Shown here one piece after another: positions 35,554 through 44,242 of a stretch of DNA of 64,000 bases (the first letter of the stretch is position 1; every line of letters starts with the position of its first letter). The stretch is taken from assembly GCF_016236915.1 (NCBI RefSeq), contig NZ_JAEHOK010000001.1:124001-188000 (forward strand), given 5' to 3'. Source of the stretch: Salegentibacter maritimus (GTDB taxonomy: Bacteria > Bacteroidota > Bacteroidia > Flavobacteriales > Flavobacteriaceae). Under the pieces are notes generated by a model. The model was not told where the DNA came from. It did not search any database and saw only the letters and a program-made list of their open reading frames with translations. A program made the position numbers and the translations under genes.

Positions 35554-35973
35554 ATGAAAAACTTCATTTACATATTATTATTAGGTTTATTTTTATACAG
35601 TTGTGGAAGTACCAAAAATAGAAAGTTGGGCGATTCCCAAATCAATGAAGATACCGTACGTATTGCAAACGATAGTTTAGAATATGAAATTATTATTATT
35701 GAGCCCGGTTTTAATTTATTTATAAATTCCGTTGCCAAACCAGAGGGCTATTACTCCCAACAGTATTTGGAAAATAAAAATCAATTATTAGTTTCAGAAT
35801 ACAACCAACGGGTTAGACAACCTCAAATTTATAATCCAGACCTATATCTTCAGGAAATAAACTACGATCCTTCAATAGATTATGGTTACGAAGTTAATTA
35901 TTTACTCTACAATTATTTCGTATACTTTAGTCGACATTACAATCAAAGGTTCTCAGTACCTACGCGCATTTAA
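35554..35973 (+). CDS. DUF6146-type lipoprotein
   Basis: The 139-residue protein has a lipoprotein signal (KNFIYILLLGLFLYSCGS). A Tyr-rich domain follows, with GFNLFINSVAKPEGYYSQQYLENKN and EINYDPSIDYGYEVNYLLYNYFVYF. This matches the Bacteroidota family I know as DUF6146; no function is established. It is exported to the outer or inner membrane. It may be in one transcript with the next two small genes. Confidence 0.8.
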   Translation: MKNFIYILLLGLFLYSCGSTKNRKLGDSQINEDTVRIANDSLEYEIIIIEPGFNLFINSVAKPEGYYSQQYLENKNQLLVSEYNQRVRQPQIYNPDLYLQEINYDPSIDYGYEVNYLLYNYFVYFSRHYNQRFSVPTRI

Positions 35974-36017
35974 CAATGTTTATTTTAATTCTTCGAAGCT
36001 TTTAGTATTTTTGCCAT

Positions 36018-36323
36018 ATGAATAAATTAAAAAAGCGTTGGGGTATAGATTCTAACTGGCAAATATTTATAATTATTATAGTATTTGCGATCACAGGATC
36101 TGTATCGGCTAAATTAGCCGAGCCCCTTTGTAATTTTTTAGGTATTTATCAAACTACTTCTCACTGGGCTGTTTATTGGAGTGTTAGAATTTTACTCATT
36201 TTCCCTATCTATCAGGTATTATTGGTTAGTTTTGGTTGGATCTTTGGCCAGTTTACATTCTTTTGGGCTTTTCAAAAGAAGATGTTAAGCAGGTTAGGTC
36301 TCTCAAAATTGTTTCAACAGTAA
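36018..36323 (+). CDS. DUF6787-type small membrane protein
   Basis: The 101-residue protein has KKRWGIDSNWQIFIIIIVFAITGS at the start and two or three hydrophobic helices. RILLIFPIYQVLLVSFGWIFGQFTFFWAFQKKML forms the C-terminal part. This is the DUF6787 pattern of flavobacteria. Function unknown. It ends 3 bp before the start of the next gene. Confidence 0.8.
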   Translation: MNKLKKRWGIDSNWQIFIIIIVFAITGSVSAKLAEPLCNFLGIYQTTSHWAVYWSVRILLIFPIYQVLLVSFGWIFGQFTFFWAFQKKMLSRLGLSKLFQQ

Positions 36324-36326
36324 GAT

Positions 36327-36644
36327 TTGAAATTATTTAAACACATATTTGTTTGCCTAATTGCGGCGATGCTATTAATGCCTTCGGCTTTAAGTTTTTC
36401 GCATATTTTTAGTGGCCACGGTCATGAATTATGCGATAATTATGCCGATGAACATTTTCATGCAACCAGTATTGATTGTGAGCTACACTCATTCAATAAC
36501 AATCCGGCTCTCATTGCAAGCTTCATTAATTTTGAAACCTTCGATGAGAAGCATGTAAAAAAACAATTTTTCGACTTTTACCAATTTTTAAGTGATTATC
36601 AAAGGCTTCCGTTTGAGCTTCGCGGCCCGCCTATGCCTGCCTAA
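36327..36644 (+). CDS. Small exported His-rich protein (TTG start)
   Basis: The 105-residue product begins with TTG at 36327. A signal peptide (KLFKHIFVCLIAAMLLMPSALS) is followed by a His/Cys-rich part: HIFSGHGHELCDNYADEHFHATSIDCELHSF. No named family is certain. Similar short Cys/His proteins sit in front of metal-related TonB receptors in Bacteroidota. Its position 47 bp upstream of a His-rich receptor suggests a periplasmic metal-binding helper, which is inference. Confidence 0.7.
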   Translation: MKLFKHIFVCLIAAMLLMPSALSFSHIFSGHGHELCDNYADEHFHATSIDCELHSFNNNPALIASFINFETFDEKHVKKQFFDFYQFLSDYQRLPFELRGPPMPA

Positions 36645-36691
36645 CATTTCGTTTTTTATTTGTTAGAAGTATAATTATTTAAAGATTTTAT

Positions 36692-39007
36692 ATGAAAAGT
36701 TTACTTTTCTCATTGCTATTCATAGCAGTGACCCCTATTATATATGCCCAAAATACTTTTTCGGGCAAAATTATCAATACTGCAACCGGAGAACTTATAT
36801 TTAGTGCCAACATTTACTTTCCTGAACTCAATAAAGGCGATATGAGTGATATGGACGGAAATTTTAGTATCGCTAATATTCCCAATGGAACATATAAAGT
36901 ATTGGTTTCATCTATAGGATTTGCGACCTATTCTAAAGAATTGAATTTTCCTAAAACTTCTAATTTAAATATCGCACTGGAAAAATCGGCTATAGAAATG
37001 GAAGAAGTGATCGTGTCTACTCCTTTTCATCAATTACAAAGTGAAAATGTAATGCGGGTAGAACGAGAAAATATAGCAGACTTAAATCAAAAAGGCGCCG
37101 TTACCTTAAGTGATGGAATTGCTCAGATAGCCGGGGTAGAAAGCTTAACTACGGGCGTGGGTATTGGAAAACCGGTAATAAGGGGCTTAAGCTCTAATCG
37201 CGTTTTGGTATATACCCAGGGAGTGAGGTTAGAAAACCAGCAATATGGAGACGAGCACGGACTAGGAATAAGCTCTAAAGGAATTGAAAGTGTTGAGGTT
37301 ATAAAAGGTCCTGCTTCCCTACTCTATGGCAGCGATGCCATTGGCGGGGTCCTTTACTTAAACCCTGAACGTTATGCCGCTGCAAACAAAACCAACGCCG
37401 AAGCAGATGTCAACTATTTTAGCAATACACAAGGCTACCAGGGAAGTTTAATGGCAAAAACTTCGGGAGAAAAGTTAAAGTTTCTTGCGCGTGGAGGTTA
37501 CGCTACTCATAGCGATTATAAAACGGGAAATGGCAAAAGAGTTACCAATACCCGTTTTAATGAAACCGATTTTAAAGCGGGGATTGGCTATCAGGATGCT
37601 AAATTTAAAACCGATTTAAGGTATAACTTTAATAAATCTAAAATTGGAATACCCGAAGAAATTGGTGCACAATCTACAGCTAAAGACCCTCTCCTTCCTT
37701 ATCAGGAAATAGATAACCATATTGTAAGTTTAGACAATAAAATTTATTTTAAAAATTCAAGTCTGGATATTAAAGTAGGTTATCAATATAATAACAGAAA
37801 AGAATTTGAAGAGCATCACCATGAAGAAGAGCACGGCACGGAAGAAGGTGAAGAACATGCTCTCGAGGAGGAAGGTGAAGATCACCCTGCTTTAGAAATG
37901 CATTTGGAAACTTTAAACTATAACCTTAAATATAATCTACCAAGAACCGGTAAGTTTGAAACAATTATAGGAGTTCAGGGAATGTACCAAACCAATACCA
38001 ATTATGGAGAAGAACTTTTAATTCCTGACGCCACCACAACAGATTTTGGCGTATTTGCCACTACCCATTTGCATTTTGAAAAATGGGATTTTCAGGGCGG
38101 AATTAGGTATGATTTGAGAAATATTGATAGTAAAGCAGTAGAAGCTCATGAAGAAGCACATATGGAAGAAGAGCACGAAGAGGAACACGAGCACGAAAGT
38201 GGTGAAATTGCAGCCTTAAATAATTCATATAAAAGTATTAATGGTGCTTTAGGGGCAAAATATAATATTACAAGTAAACTTAGCGCCCGTTTAAATTTGG
38301 CTACCGGGTTTCGCGCTCCAAACCTATCTGAATTGACTTCTAATGGTTCTCACCACGGCACCAATAGATATGAGGTTGGGGATAATGCCCTGGAAAACGA
38401 ACAAAATTTTCAGTTGGACCTTTCTTTAGAATGGCGAAATAAGCATTTTGAAGCTTTTGTTAATGGCTTCCACAACACTATTAAAGACTATATTTATCTA
38501 CAGCCTACCGGAGAATTAATAGACGAAAACCCTGTTTTTCAATACACACAAAACAATGCTGAATTATACGGAGGCGAAATAGGGCTTCATATTCATCCGC
38601 ATCCACTAGACTGGTTACACCTGGAAAGTAGTTTTGAAACTGTTACCGGTAAAAGAAGCAATGGAGAATACCTACCTTTAATTCCTGCAAATTCTATTAC
38701 AAATACTTTTAGGGTAGAGTTTGAAGACCCGGTAAAAAAAGTATACAGTAAATATGCGTTTGTACGTTTAAAAAATGTTTTTGATCAAAATAATGTTAGT
38801 GCCTTCGAAACCCAAACCGGAGGCTATGGCCTGCTAGGAGCCGGATTTGGAGGAGAGTTCTCCGCTAACTCTACCAAAATAAGAGTTGGAGTTAGTGCAA
38901 ATAACATTTTAAATAAAAATTATATTTCGCATCTATCCCGTTTAAAACCAGACCGTATATCAAATATTGGAAGAAATATTTCAGTTTCGGTTAACTGGAT
39001 GCTCTAA
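36692..39007 (+). CDS. TonB-dependent receptor with His-rich loops (probable zinc/metal uptake)
   Basis: A signal peptide (to about 20) is followed by a CarboxypepD_reg-like domain (TFSGKIINTATGELIFSANIYFP). The plug domain includes KPVIRGLSSNRVLVYTQGVR and VIKGPASLLYGSDAIGGV. A 22-strand barrel follows and ends in Leu. Two His/Glu-rich stretches, at about residues 371-405 and 484-503, would be in extracellular loops. This layout is that of the zinc receptor ZnuD. It probably imports a divalent metal such as zinc through the outer membrane. Confidence 0.88.
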   Translation: MKSLLFSLLFIAVTPIIYAQNTFSGKIINTATGELIFSANIYFPELNKGDMSDMDGNFSIANIPNGTYKVLVSSIGFATYSKELNFPKTSNLNIALEKSAIEMEEVIVSTPFHQLQSENVMRVERENIADLNQKGAVTLSDGIAQIAGVESLTTGVGIGKPVIRGLSSNRVLVYTQGVRLENQQYGDEHGLGISSKGIESVEVIKGPASLLYGSDAIGGVLYLNPERYAAANKTNAEADVNYFSNTQGYQGSLMAKTSGEKLKFLARGGYATHSDYKTGNGKRVTNTRFNETDFKAGIGYQDAKFKTDLRYNFNKSKIGIPEEIGAQSTAKDPLLPYQEIDNHIVSLDNKIYFKNSSLDIKVGYQYNNRKEFEEHHHEEEHGTEEGEEHALEEEGEDHPALEMHLETLNYNLKYNLPRTGKFETIIGVQGMYQTNTNYGEELLIPDATTTDFGVFATTHLHFEKWDFQGGIRYDLRNIDSKAVEAHEEAHMEEEHEEEHEHESGEIAALNNSYKSINGALGAKYNITSKLSARLNLATGFRAPNLSELTSNGSHHGTNRYEVGDNALENEQNFQLDLSLEWRNKHFEAFVNGFHNTIKDYIYLQPTGELIDENPVFQYTQNNAELYGGEIGLHIHPHPLDWLHLESSFETVTGKRSNGEYLPLIPANSITNTFRVEFEDPVKKVYSKYAFVRLKNVFDQNNVSAFETQTGGYGLLGAGFGGEFSANSTKIRVGVSANNILNKNYISHLSRLKPDRISNIGRNISVSVNWML

Positions 39008-39057
39008 GTTTCGAGTTCAAGAATTTTTATAAATTGAAAATATTTGAATTGAAACAA

Positions 39058-39093
39058 AAAAAGCCTTACAATTTTAAAATTGCAAGGCTTTTT
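39058..39093. terminator. Bidirectional terminator
   Basis: AAAAAGCCTTACAATTTT (39058-39075) pairs with 39076-39093 with one mismatch, and is followed by T's. It separates the receptor gene from the convergent small gene. Confidence 0.88.
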
Positions 39094-39112
39094 TTAATCT
39101 TTTAAATCTTCT

Positions 39113-39352
39113 TTATACCACGATTTTCTTTTTTCCTTCTATTTCGGGGTTATTATTTTCTATATCATCTATATGGGTTAAATTCTTTTTATGATCTTTT
39201 TTAAAGTAGCTGTAAGCAGCAACGCCCGCACCGGCAGCTAGCGCACCAACGGCAAGAACACCGGCAGGTTTCCTGAGAATTGTTTTTCCTGCTTTATAAA
39301 TAACGGCTCTCTTAAGCCACACTATCCCCTTTTCAATTACCTGATTATTCAT
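39113..39352 (-). CDS. Small membrane-associated protein, 79 residues
   Basis: The sequence has an N-terminal amphipathic part (EKGIVWLKRAVIYKAGKTILRKP), one TM helix rich in Ala/Gly (GVLAVGALAAGAGVAAYSYF) and a charged tail. No family is recognised; size and layout resemble YtxH-like stress proteins only loosely. A single gene with its own terminator. Confidence 0.6.
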   Translation of the reverse strand: MNNQVIEKGIVWLKRAVIYKAGKTILRKPAGVLAVGALAAGAGVAAYSYFKKDHKKNLTHIDDIENNNPEIEGKKKIVV

Positions 39353-39487
39353 AATTTTGTTTTATTACTTAGTATTGATTTACATTTTCAATATCGTAGT
39401 AATCACTTGATAATAAAGTTAAAAAGTTTTCAAATAACACAGTTTTAACTTCTTTAGGCCAGTAAGTATTGATAATTAGAAATAAAA

Positions 39488-39513
39488 AAAGAGGCCAATA
39501 TTAGCCTCTTTTA
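39488..39513 (-). terminator. Terminator of the 101-residue membrane protein gene
   Basis: AAAAGAGGC (39488-39496) pairs with GCCTCTTTT (39505-39513). Confidence 0.85.
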
Positions 39514-39531
39514 TAATACGTTAAAAGCATC

Positions 39532-39837
39532 TTAATAGCTCTCTACTTCTATAGTTCTAGGTTGCGAGTGTCTATTCTTTTTCCAAACAAATGTGTAAAA
39601 ATACATAAGGGTAAATGTTGGTATAATATCGGTTCCTGGAAGAATTTCTTCTAAAAAAACCAATACCGAAGCTACTTTTCCTTTTTTACCGGGGTACATA
39701 TCTCCCATTTTCTTTGCAGCATATGGAGCCCATACTAAATCCAGAAACGGCCCAATTAAGGGAATTGCCACAGTAATCATCCCTATCGCGTCATACGCAA
39801 GGCTTTTTACAAATAATTTATCTTTTAATAATTTCAT
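39532..39837 (-). CDS. Small membrane protein of unknown function
   Basis: This 101-residue protein has two hydrophobic helices (AYDAIGMITVAIPLIGPFLDLVWAPYAA and LPGTDIIPTFTLMYFYTFVW). The motif LEEILPGTDIIPTF suggests a conserved family, but I do not recognise it. It lies 45 bp downstream of folE on the same strand and may be co-transcribed with msrA and folE. Confidence 0.65.
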   Translation of the reverse strand: MKLLKDKLFVKSLAYDAIGMITVAIPLIGPFLDLVWAPYAAKKMGDMYPGKKGKVASVLVFLEEILPGTDIIPTFTLMYFYTFVWKKNRHSQPRTIEVESY

Positions 39838-39882
39838 TTTAAATGCTTTTTAAGTTAATAAAGCAAATAAAGTGCCAATTCT

Positions 39883-40479
39883 CTATTTTAAATCTGAGCT
39901 AATGAGTTTTAAAAATTCATTTCTGGTTTCTATTTTTTCAAATTGCCCTCTGAAGCCAGATGTTGTTGTAGCACTATTTTGTTTTTGTACGCCACGCATC
40001 ATCATACACATGTGTACTGCCTCTATAACCACAGCCACTCCTTTTGGTTTCATTGTTTTATTTATACACTCCAAAATATCGTGGGTTAAGCGTTCCTGCA
40101 CCTGTAACCTTCTTGCAAAAACATCTACCACCCTTGGTAACTTACTTAAACCTACAATATGGCCGTTAGGGATATAAGCTATGTGGGCTTTTCCAAAAAA
40201 CGGTAGCATATGGTGTTCACACATAGAGTACAACTCAATATCTTTTACCACTACCATTTCATCATAACTCTCCTTGAACATGGCTTTTTTTAAGATGGCT
40301 TCAGCATCCATTTTATAACCCTGGGTTAAAAATTGCATGGCTTTGGCCGCTCTTTCTGGTGTTTTTTCAATTCCCTCGCGCTTTACATCCTCTCCAATAC
40401 CTTCAAGGATATTTTTGTAATTTTCCTGAAGGCCACCGGTAACTTCAATATTATATTCTTCTTTAAATTTATAAGCCAT
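39883..40479 (-). CDS. folE: GTP cyclohydrolase I
   Basis: The 198-residue enzyme has the zinc-site block [45 protein letters not shown] and the C-terminal [16 protein letters not shown]. It opens GTP to dihydroneopterin triphosphate, the entry to folate. The N-terminus includes [20 protein letters not shown]. It starts 5 bp after msrA ends, so the two are co-transcribed. Confidence 0.96.
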   Translation of the reverse strand: MAYKFKEEYNIEVTGGLQENYKNILEGIGEDVKREGIEKTPERAAKAMQFLTQGYKMDAEAILKKAMFKESYDEMVVVKDIELYSMCEHHMLPFFGKAHIAYIPNGHIVGLSKLPRVVDVFARRLQVQERLTHDILECINKTMKPKGVAVVIEAVHMCMMMRGVQKQNSATTTSGFRGQFEKIETRNEFLKLISSDLK

Positions 40480-40484
40480 TTTTA

Positions 40485-41027
40485 TTATTTCAATTTGTCT
40501 GAAAAGACTTCGGTTAGTTTTTTTATTTTAGGGTCTATTATATATTGGCAATAGGGTTGATCTCTGTGTTCATTATAGAAATTCTGATGCTCTTTTTCGG
40601 CGATATAAAACTCTTTTGCCGAGGTAACCTCTGTAACAATCTTATTTGTAAAAACCTCTTTTTTGTCAAGTTCAGCAATTATGGATTCAGCTTGCTCTTT
40701 TTGTGATTCTGAATGATAAAACACAGCACTTCTGTATTGCGTGCCTACATCATTTTGCTGCCGATTAAGCGTGGTAGGATCATGTGTTGCAAAAAAAACA
40801 TATAACAATTCCTGAAAACTTATTTCCTGTGGGTTAAACTTAATTTGAATTGCTTCGGCATGACCGGTCCTGCCAGTTATTATTTCGCGATAAGCAGGAT
40901 TTTTAATATTTCCACCTGTAAAACCTGAAACTACTTCCACTACTCCATTTAAACGTTGAAATACAGCTTCGGTACACCAAAAACAACCTCCTGCTAAAGT
41001 TGCTACTTCTAAATTTCCTGAATTCAT
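40485..41027 (-). CDS. msrA: Peptide-methionine (S)-S-oxide reductase
   Basis: The 180-residue protein has the active-site [26 protein letters not shown] and [13 protein letters not shown], all classic MsrA. It repairs methionine-S-sulfoxide in proteins with thioredoxin as reductant. There is no signal peptide, so cytoplasmic. A TAGATTTG box on the minus strand at 41045-41052 is a plausible -7 element for the msrA-folE unit. Confidence 0.95.
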   Translation of the reverse strand: MNSGNLEVATLAGGCFWCTEAVFQRLNGVVEVVSGFTGGNIKNPAYREIITGRTGHAEAIQIKFNPQEISFQELLYVFFATHDPTTLNRQQNDVGTQYRSAVFYHSESQKEQAESIIAELDKKEVFTNKIVTEVTSAKEFYIAEKEHQNFYNEHRDQPYCQYIIDPKIKKLTEVFSDKLK

Positions 41028-41281
41028 AGCTTAATTTTGTTTAGCAAATCTAAATAATTAATAAACAGAAATAGTAGATTTAACTTGATTTTAATTTAAT
41101 GGTATTAGTGCTTACAAATAAGCATCTTAACTTAATTCATTTAAAATCATCTTTAATACCTAAAATGATCAATCTACTTGAATTCATCAAAATTATACTA
41201 TCTGCCTTTCATAGAAAAACAGATGACTTGAAATTAAATAATTGAAAGTTTAGCATGGAAACTCCATTCTAAAAAGATCAC
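41028..41281. other. Intergenic region upstream of msrA
   Basis: A-T-rich. Apart from the possible msrA -7 box at 41045-41052, I see no gene or strong structure here. The gap continues into the degraded frame at 41282. Confidence 0.5.
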
Positions 41282-41413
41282 ACGAAAAAAATAGCAATAT
41301 CAAAACATATTCTATTCTTAGCTTGGGCATTCTGCTTAATTTGGCTAATTTTCACCAATTCTAAAACAAACGTAAATAAGATAATAAAGATAGTAGTCTT
41401 AGCGTTATTTTGA
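41282..41413 (+). pseudogene. Possible decayed small membrane-protein gene
   Basis: One frame reads without stops for 43 codons up to TGA at 41411. It gives KKIAISKHILFLAWAFCLIWL and IFTNSKTN, with a convincing TM helix. There is no ATG, GTG or TTG in frame after the stop just upstream; the expected start position reads ACG (41282). It may be a gene that lost its start codon, or chance. Confidence 0.25.
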
Positions 41414-41419
41414 TTTCTT

Positions 41420-41438
41420 AAAGCCCGGCAGGGGCTTT
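41420..41438 (+). terminator. Terminator-like hairpin in front of the LolD gene
   Basis: AAAGCCC (41420-41426) pairs with GGGCTTT (41432-41438) around a 5-nt loop, followed by TAATTTT. It ends only 23 nt before the ATG at 41462. Confidence 0.55.
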
Positions 41439-41461
41439 TAATTTTGATATTAAGCCAACAA

Positions 41462-42136
41462 ATGATTATAGCCAGGAATATTCATAAGTATTACGGAGAC
41501 CTTCACGTATTAAAAGGTCTTGATCTCCATATTAAGAAAAGTGAAATTGTCTCCATAGTAGGAGCTTCCGGAGCCGGTAAAACAACTTTACTTCAAATTT
41601 TAGGAACCTTAGATAAACCAGAGAAAAATAAAGCCTCTTCTCTTAAAATTAACGATACCAATATTTATCAACTTTCTTCAAAGGAATTATCTAAATTTAG
41701 AAATAAGAATATTGGTTTTATTTTTCAATTTCATCAACTACTGCCTGAGTTTACTGCACTGGAAAATATTTGTATCCCGGCTTATATTCACAATACACCA
41801 AAGAAAATTGCCGAAGAACGTGCAATGGAGCTTTTAGGCTTCCTGGGACTTAAAAACAGAGCTAATCATAAACCGGGAGAGCTTAGTGGTGGTGAACAGC
41901 AGCGTATTGCGGTAGCCCGTGCACTTATTAATAATCCTTCAGTTATTTTCGCCGATGAACCATCGGGAAATTTAGATACAGAATCTGCCGAAAACCTTCA
42001 TCAGCTTTTTTTTAAACTAAGGGATGAGTTTGAGCAAACTTTTGTAATCGTAACTCATAACGAGGAGCTTGCGGATATGGCCGATAGAAAAATCACCATG
42101 CAGGACGGGAAAATTATTGATAAAAAAGAAATTTAA
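41462..42136 (+). CDS. lolD: LolD-type ABC transporter ATP-binding protein
   Basis: From the ATG at 41462 the protein is 224 residues. Walker A is [11 protein letters not shown], the signature is [16 protein letters not shown] and Walker B is [12 protein letters not shown], with the switch His in [10 protein letters not shown]. The pattern [23 protein letters not shown]-type and the [16 protein letters not shown] block place it in the LolD/MacB group, which extracts lipoproteins from the inner membrane. No permease gene is adjacent, as is common in this phylum. A TTG at 41444 could extend it by six residues. Confidence 0.86.
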   Translation: MIIARNIHKYYGDLHVLKGLDLHIKKSEIVSIVGASGAGKTTLLQILGTLDKPEKNKASSLKINDTNIYQLSSKELSKFRNKNIGFIFQFHQLLPEFTALENICIPAYIHNTPKKIAEERAMELLGFLGLKNRANHKPGELSGGEQQRIAVARALINNPSVIFADEPSGNLDTESAENLHQLFFKLRDEFEQTFVIVTHNEELADMADRKITMQDGKIIDKKEI

Positions 42137-42141
42137 TAGAC

Positions 42142-42906
42142 TTGAAGAAAAGTGAACTGAAGTCTTTTCTGGATTTCAAAGCCGAACAATACAATACTCC
42201 GGAATTTATTGAAACAGATCCAATACAAATTCCACATCTGTTCAGTAAAAAGGAAGATATTGAGATTGCCGGATTTCTTACCGCAACAATTGCCTGGGGC
42301 AATAGAAAGAGTATTCTTAAAAATGCCCATCGGTTAATGGAAATGCTAGACCAGAGTCCGTATGATTTTGTTTCAAATCATTCAACAAATGATCTCGAAA
42401 ACCTATCTGGCTTTGTGCATCGCACCTTTAACGAAACAGATCTGAGATTTTTTATTTCAGCTTTGCAAAACATCTATAAAAACCATGGTGGGATGGAAAA
42501 TGTTTTTACGAAAAATGCTGAAAAAAATTCGCTGCAACCGGCCATACACGAATTCAAAAAAAAGTTCTTTGAAATTCCACATGAGCCCAGAACACAAAAA
42601 CATGTGAGTGATCCCCTCAAAAATTCGGCAGCCAAAAGAATTAACATGTATCTGCGCTGGATGGTACGCAATGATAAAACGGGAGTAGATTTTGGTTTAT
42701 GGAAAAAACTTAATACTTCACAATTAAGCTGTCCTTTAGATGTCCATTCGGGGAATGTAGCACGTAAGTTAAACCTTTTAAAACGTAAGGCCAACGATGC
42801 AAAAGCTTTAACTGAGCTGGATAGTTCATTAAGAGAACTTGATGCTGTTGATCCTGTGAAATATGACTTTGCTCTATTTGGCTTAGGAGTTTTTGAAAAA
42901 TATTAA
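42142..42906 (+). CDS. TIGR02757 (DUF2400) family protein
   Basis: The 254-residue protein starts with TTG at 42142, 5 bp after lolD. It contains IEIAGFLTATIAWGNRKSILKNA, RRFNETDL-type HRTFNETDLRFF, RMYLRWMVRNDKTGVDFGLW and CPLDVHSGNVARKLNLLKRK. The last blocks resemble the helix-hairpin-helix DNA-glycosylase fold. This is the TIGR02757 pattern; no function is proven. It is probably co-translated with lolD. Confidence 0.85.
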   Translation: MKKSELKSFLDFKAEQYNTPEFIETDPIQIPHLFSKKEDIEIAGFLTATIAWGNRKSILKNAHRLMEMLDQSPYDFVSNHSTNDLENLSGFVHRTFNETDLRFFISALQNIYKNHGGMENVFTKNAEKNSLQPAIHEFKKKFFEIPHEPRTQKHVSDPLKNSAAKRINMYLRWMVRNDKTGVDFGLWKKLNTSQLSCPLDVHSGNVARKLNLLKRKANDAKALTELDSSLRELDAVDPVKYDFALFGLGVFEKY

Positions 42907-42966
42907 TAAAAATTTAACAAAACCCATTAAATTAGTTAAATTTGTTTCAATTCAATTATATAGTTT

Positions 42967-44181
42967 ATGTTAAGTCCGGCAATTCCTGAGAACGAAAGTC
43001 AACGTCTAAAGGCGCTTCAGGATGCTAATATTTTATATAGTCCTTCCCAGGAGGAGTTTGATAATATCACACAATTAGCTTCCTTTATATGCAAGACACC
43101 GGTTTCCCTTATTTCATTGGTTGGGGAACACGAGCAATGGTTTAAGTCTAAGTATGGCACTGAATTATGCTCCTCGAAACGTGATATCTCTTTTTGTAGC
43201 CATGCAATTTTAAATCCGGAAGATTTAATGGAGGTTCAGGATACAAGACTGGATAAACGTTTTGTAGACAATCCGTTTGTACTTGCTAAAAATGAGCCTA
43301 TTCTTTATTATGCTGGCATGCCTTTAAAGGATTTTAACAGGATGCCATTAGGCACACTTTGCGTGATAGATACCAAACCCAACAAACTGGATGAAAATCA
43401 AAAAAAGGCTTTAAAATCTCTTGCCAAACAGGTTGAAATTCTTCTGGAGCTAAAAAGAAAAAATGATTATCTGGAGAGTGTAAAAAAAGAATTGAACGAC
43501 CATAATGCTATGCTAAAAAACTTTGCAGGTGTCGTTTCTCATGATATGAAAATGCCATTGGCAAACATGATTATAACTGCTGATATTCTTAAAGCTAAAT
43601 TTGGTGAAAAGCTAGGAGTTGAAGGTTTATCTTATTTAAAAAACCTAAAACAAGCCGGATTAAGACTTAGTGGCTACATAAATGGTATTCTAGACCATTA
43701 CGAAAGCGATAGTATTGCTGCCTCAAATTGTGAAGAATTTGATGTTCATCAGTTATTGGAGGAAATTATAGACCTTCTAAATATTACCGAAGATTGTATA
43801 ATAAACCTACCGGAAAATAACACCATAATTAGTTCTAACCGGGCGGCTTTAGAACAAATATTTTTAAACCTACTGGGTAACAGCCTTAAGTATAATGACA
43901 AGCCAAAAATTATAATTGATATTGAGTTCTCGCAAACTCCCGATTTTTATTATTTCAGCGTAAAAGATAATGGGATTGGGATTCCGAAGGAAAAAGAAGA
44001 AGATATTTTTAAACTTTTTACCATTGTAGCTAAAAGTGATCGTTCTGGTAATAAAGGAAATGGCATCGGATTGTCTACGGTAAAAAGACTGGTTGGCAAT
44101 TTAGGTGGAAATTTAAATATAGAGTCTGAAATTGGTAAAGGCACCAGGTTTAATTTTTCCATTAGACGAAAGCTTTCATAA
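42967..44181 (+). CDS. GAF-domain histidine kinase (first of tandem pair)
   Basis: Residues 20-160 form a GAF domain (FDNITQLASFICKTPVSLISLVGEHEQWFKS, DISFCSHAIL, YYAGMPLKD, LGTLCVIDT). The kinase core has FAGVVSHDMKMPLAN (phospho-His192), an N-box (NLLGNSLKYND), DNGIGIPKE and GNGIGLSTVKRL. No TM helix, so a cytoplasmic sensor. TAAATTTG at 42937-42944 is a likely -7 box. No response regulator is adjacent. A related kinase follows 61 bp later. Confidence 0.92.
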   Translation: MLSPAIPENESQRLKALQDANILYSPSQEEFDNITQLASFICKTPVSLISLVGEHEQWFKSKYGTELCSSKRDISFCSHAILNPEDLMEVQDTRLDKRFVDNPFVLAKNEPILYYAGMPLKDFNRMPLGTLCVIDTKPNKLDENQKKALKSLAKQVEILLELKRKNDYLESVKKELNDHNAMLKNFAGVVSHDMKMPLANMIITADILKAKFGEKLGVEGLSYLKNLKQAGLRLSGYINGILDHYESDSIAASNCEEFDVHQLLEEIIDLLNITEDCIINLPENNTIISSNRAALEQIFLNLLGNSLKYNDKPKIIIDIEFSQTPDFYYFSVKDNGIGIPKEKEEDIFKLFTIVAKSDRSGNKGNGIGLSTVKRLVGNLGGNLNIESEIGKGTRFNFSIRRKLS

Positions 44182-44242
44182 AACTTATCCTTTTAATAGA
44201 GGGAAAGATTTTTTATCTTATAGGTTATAACCTTTAAAAGAT

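Noticed and set aside
37803-38200. His/Glu-rich stretches as low-complexity sequencing artefact
   Set aside because: The reading frame continues intact through both stretches and the receptor barrel is complete to its end.
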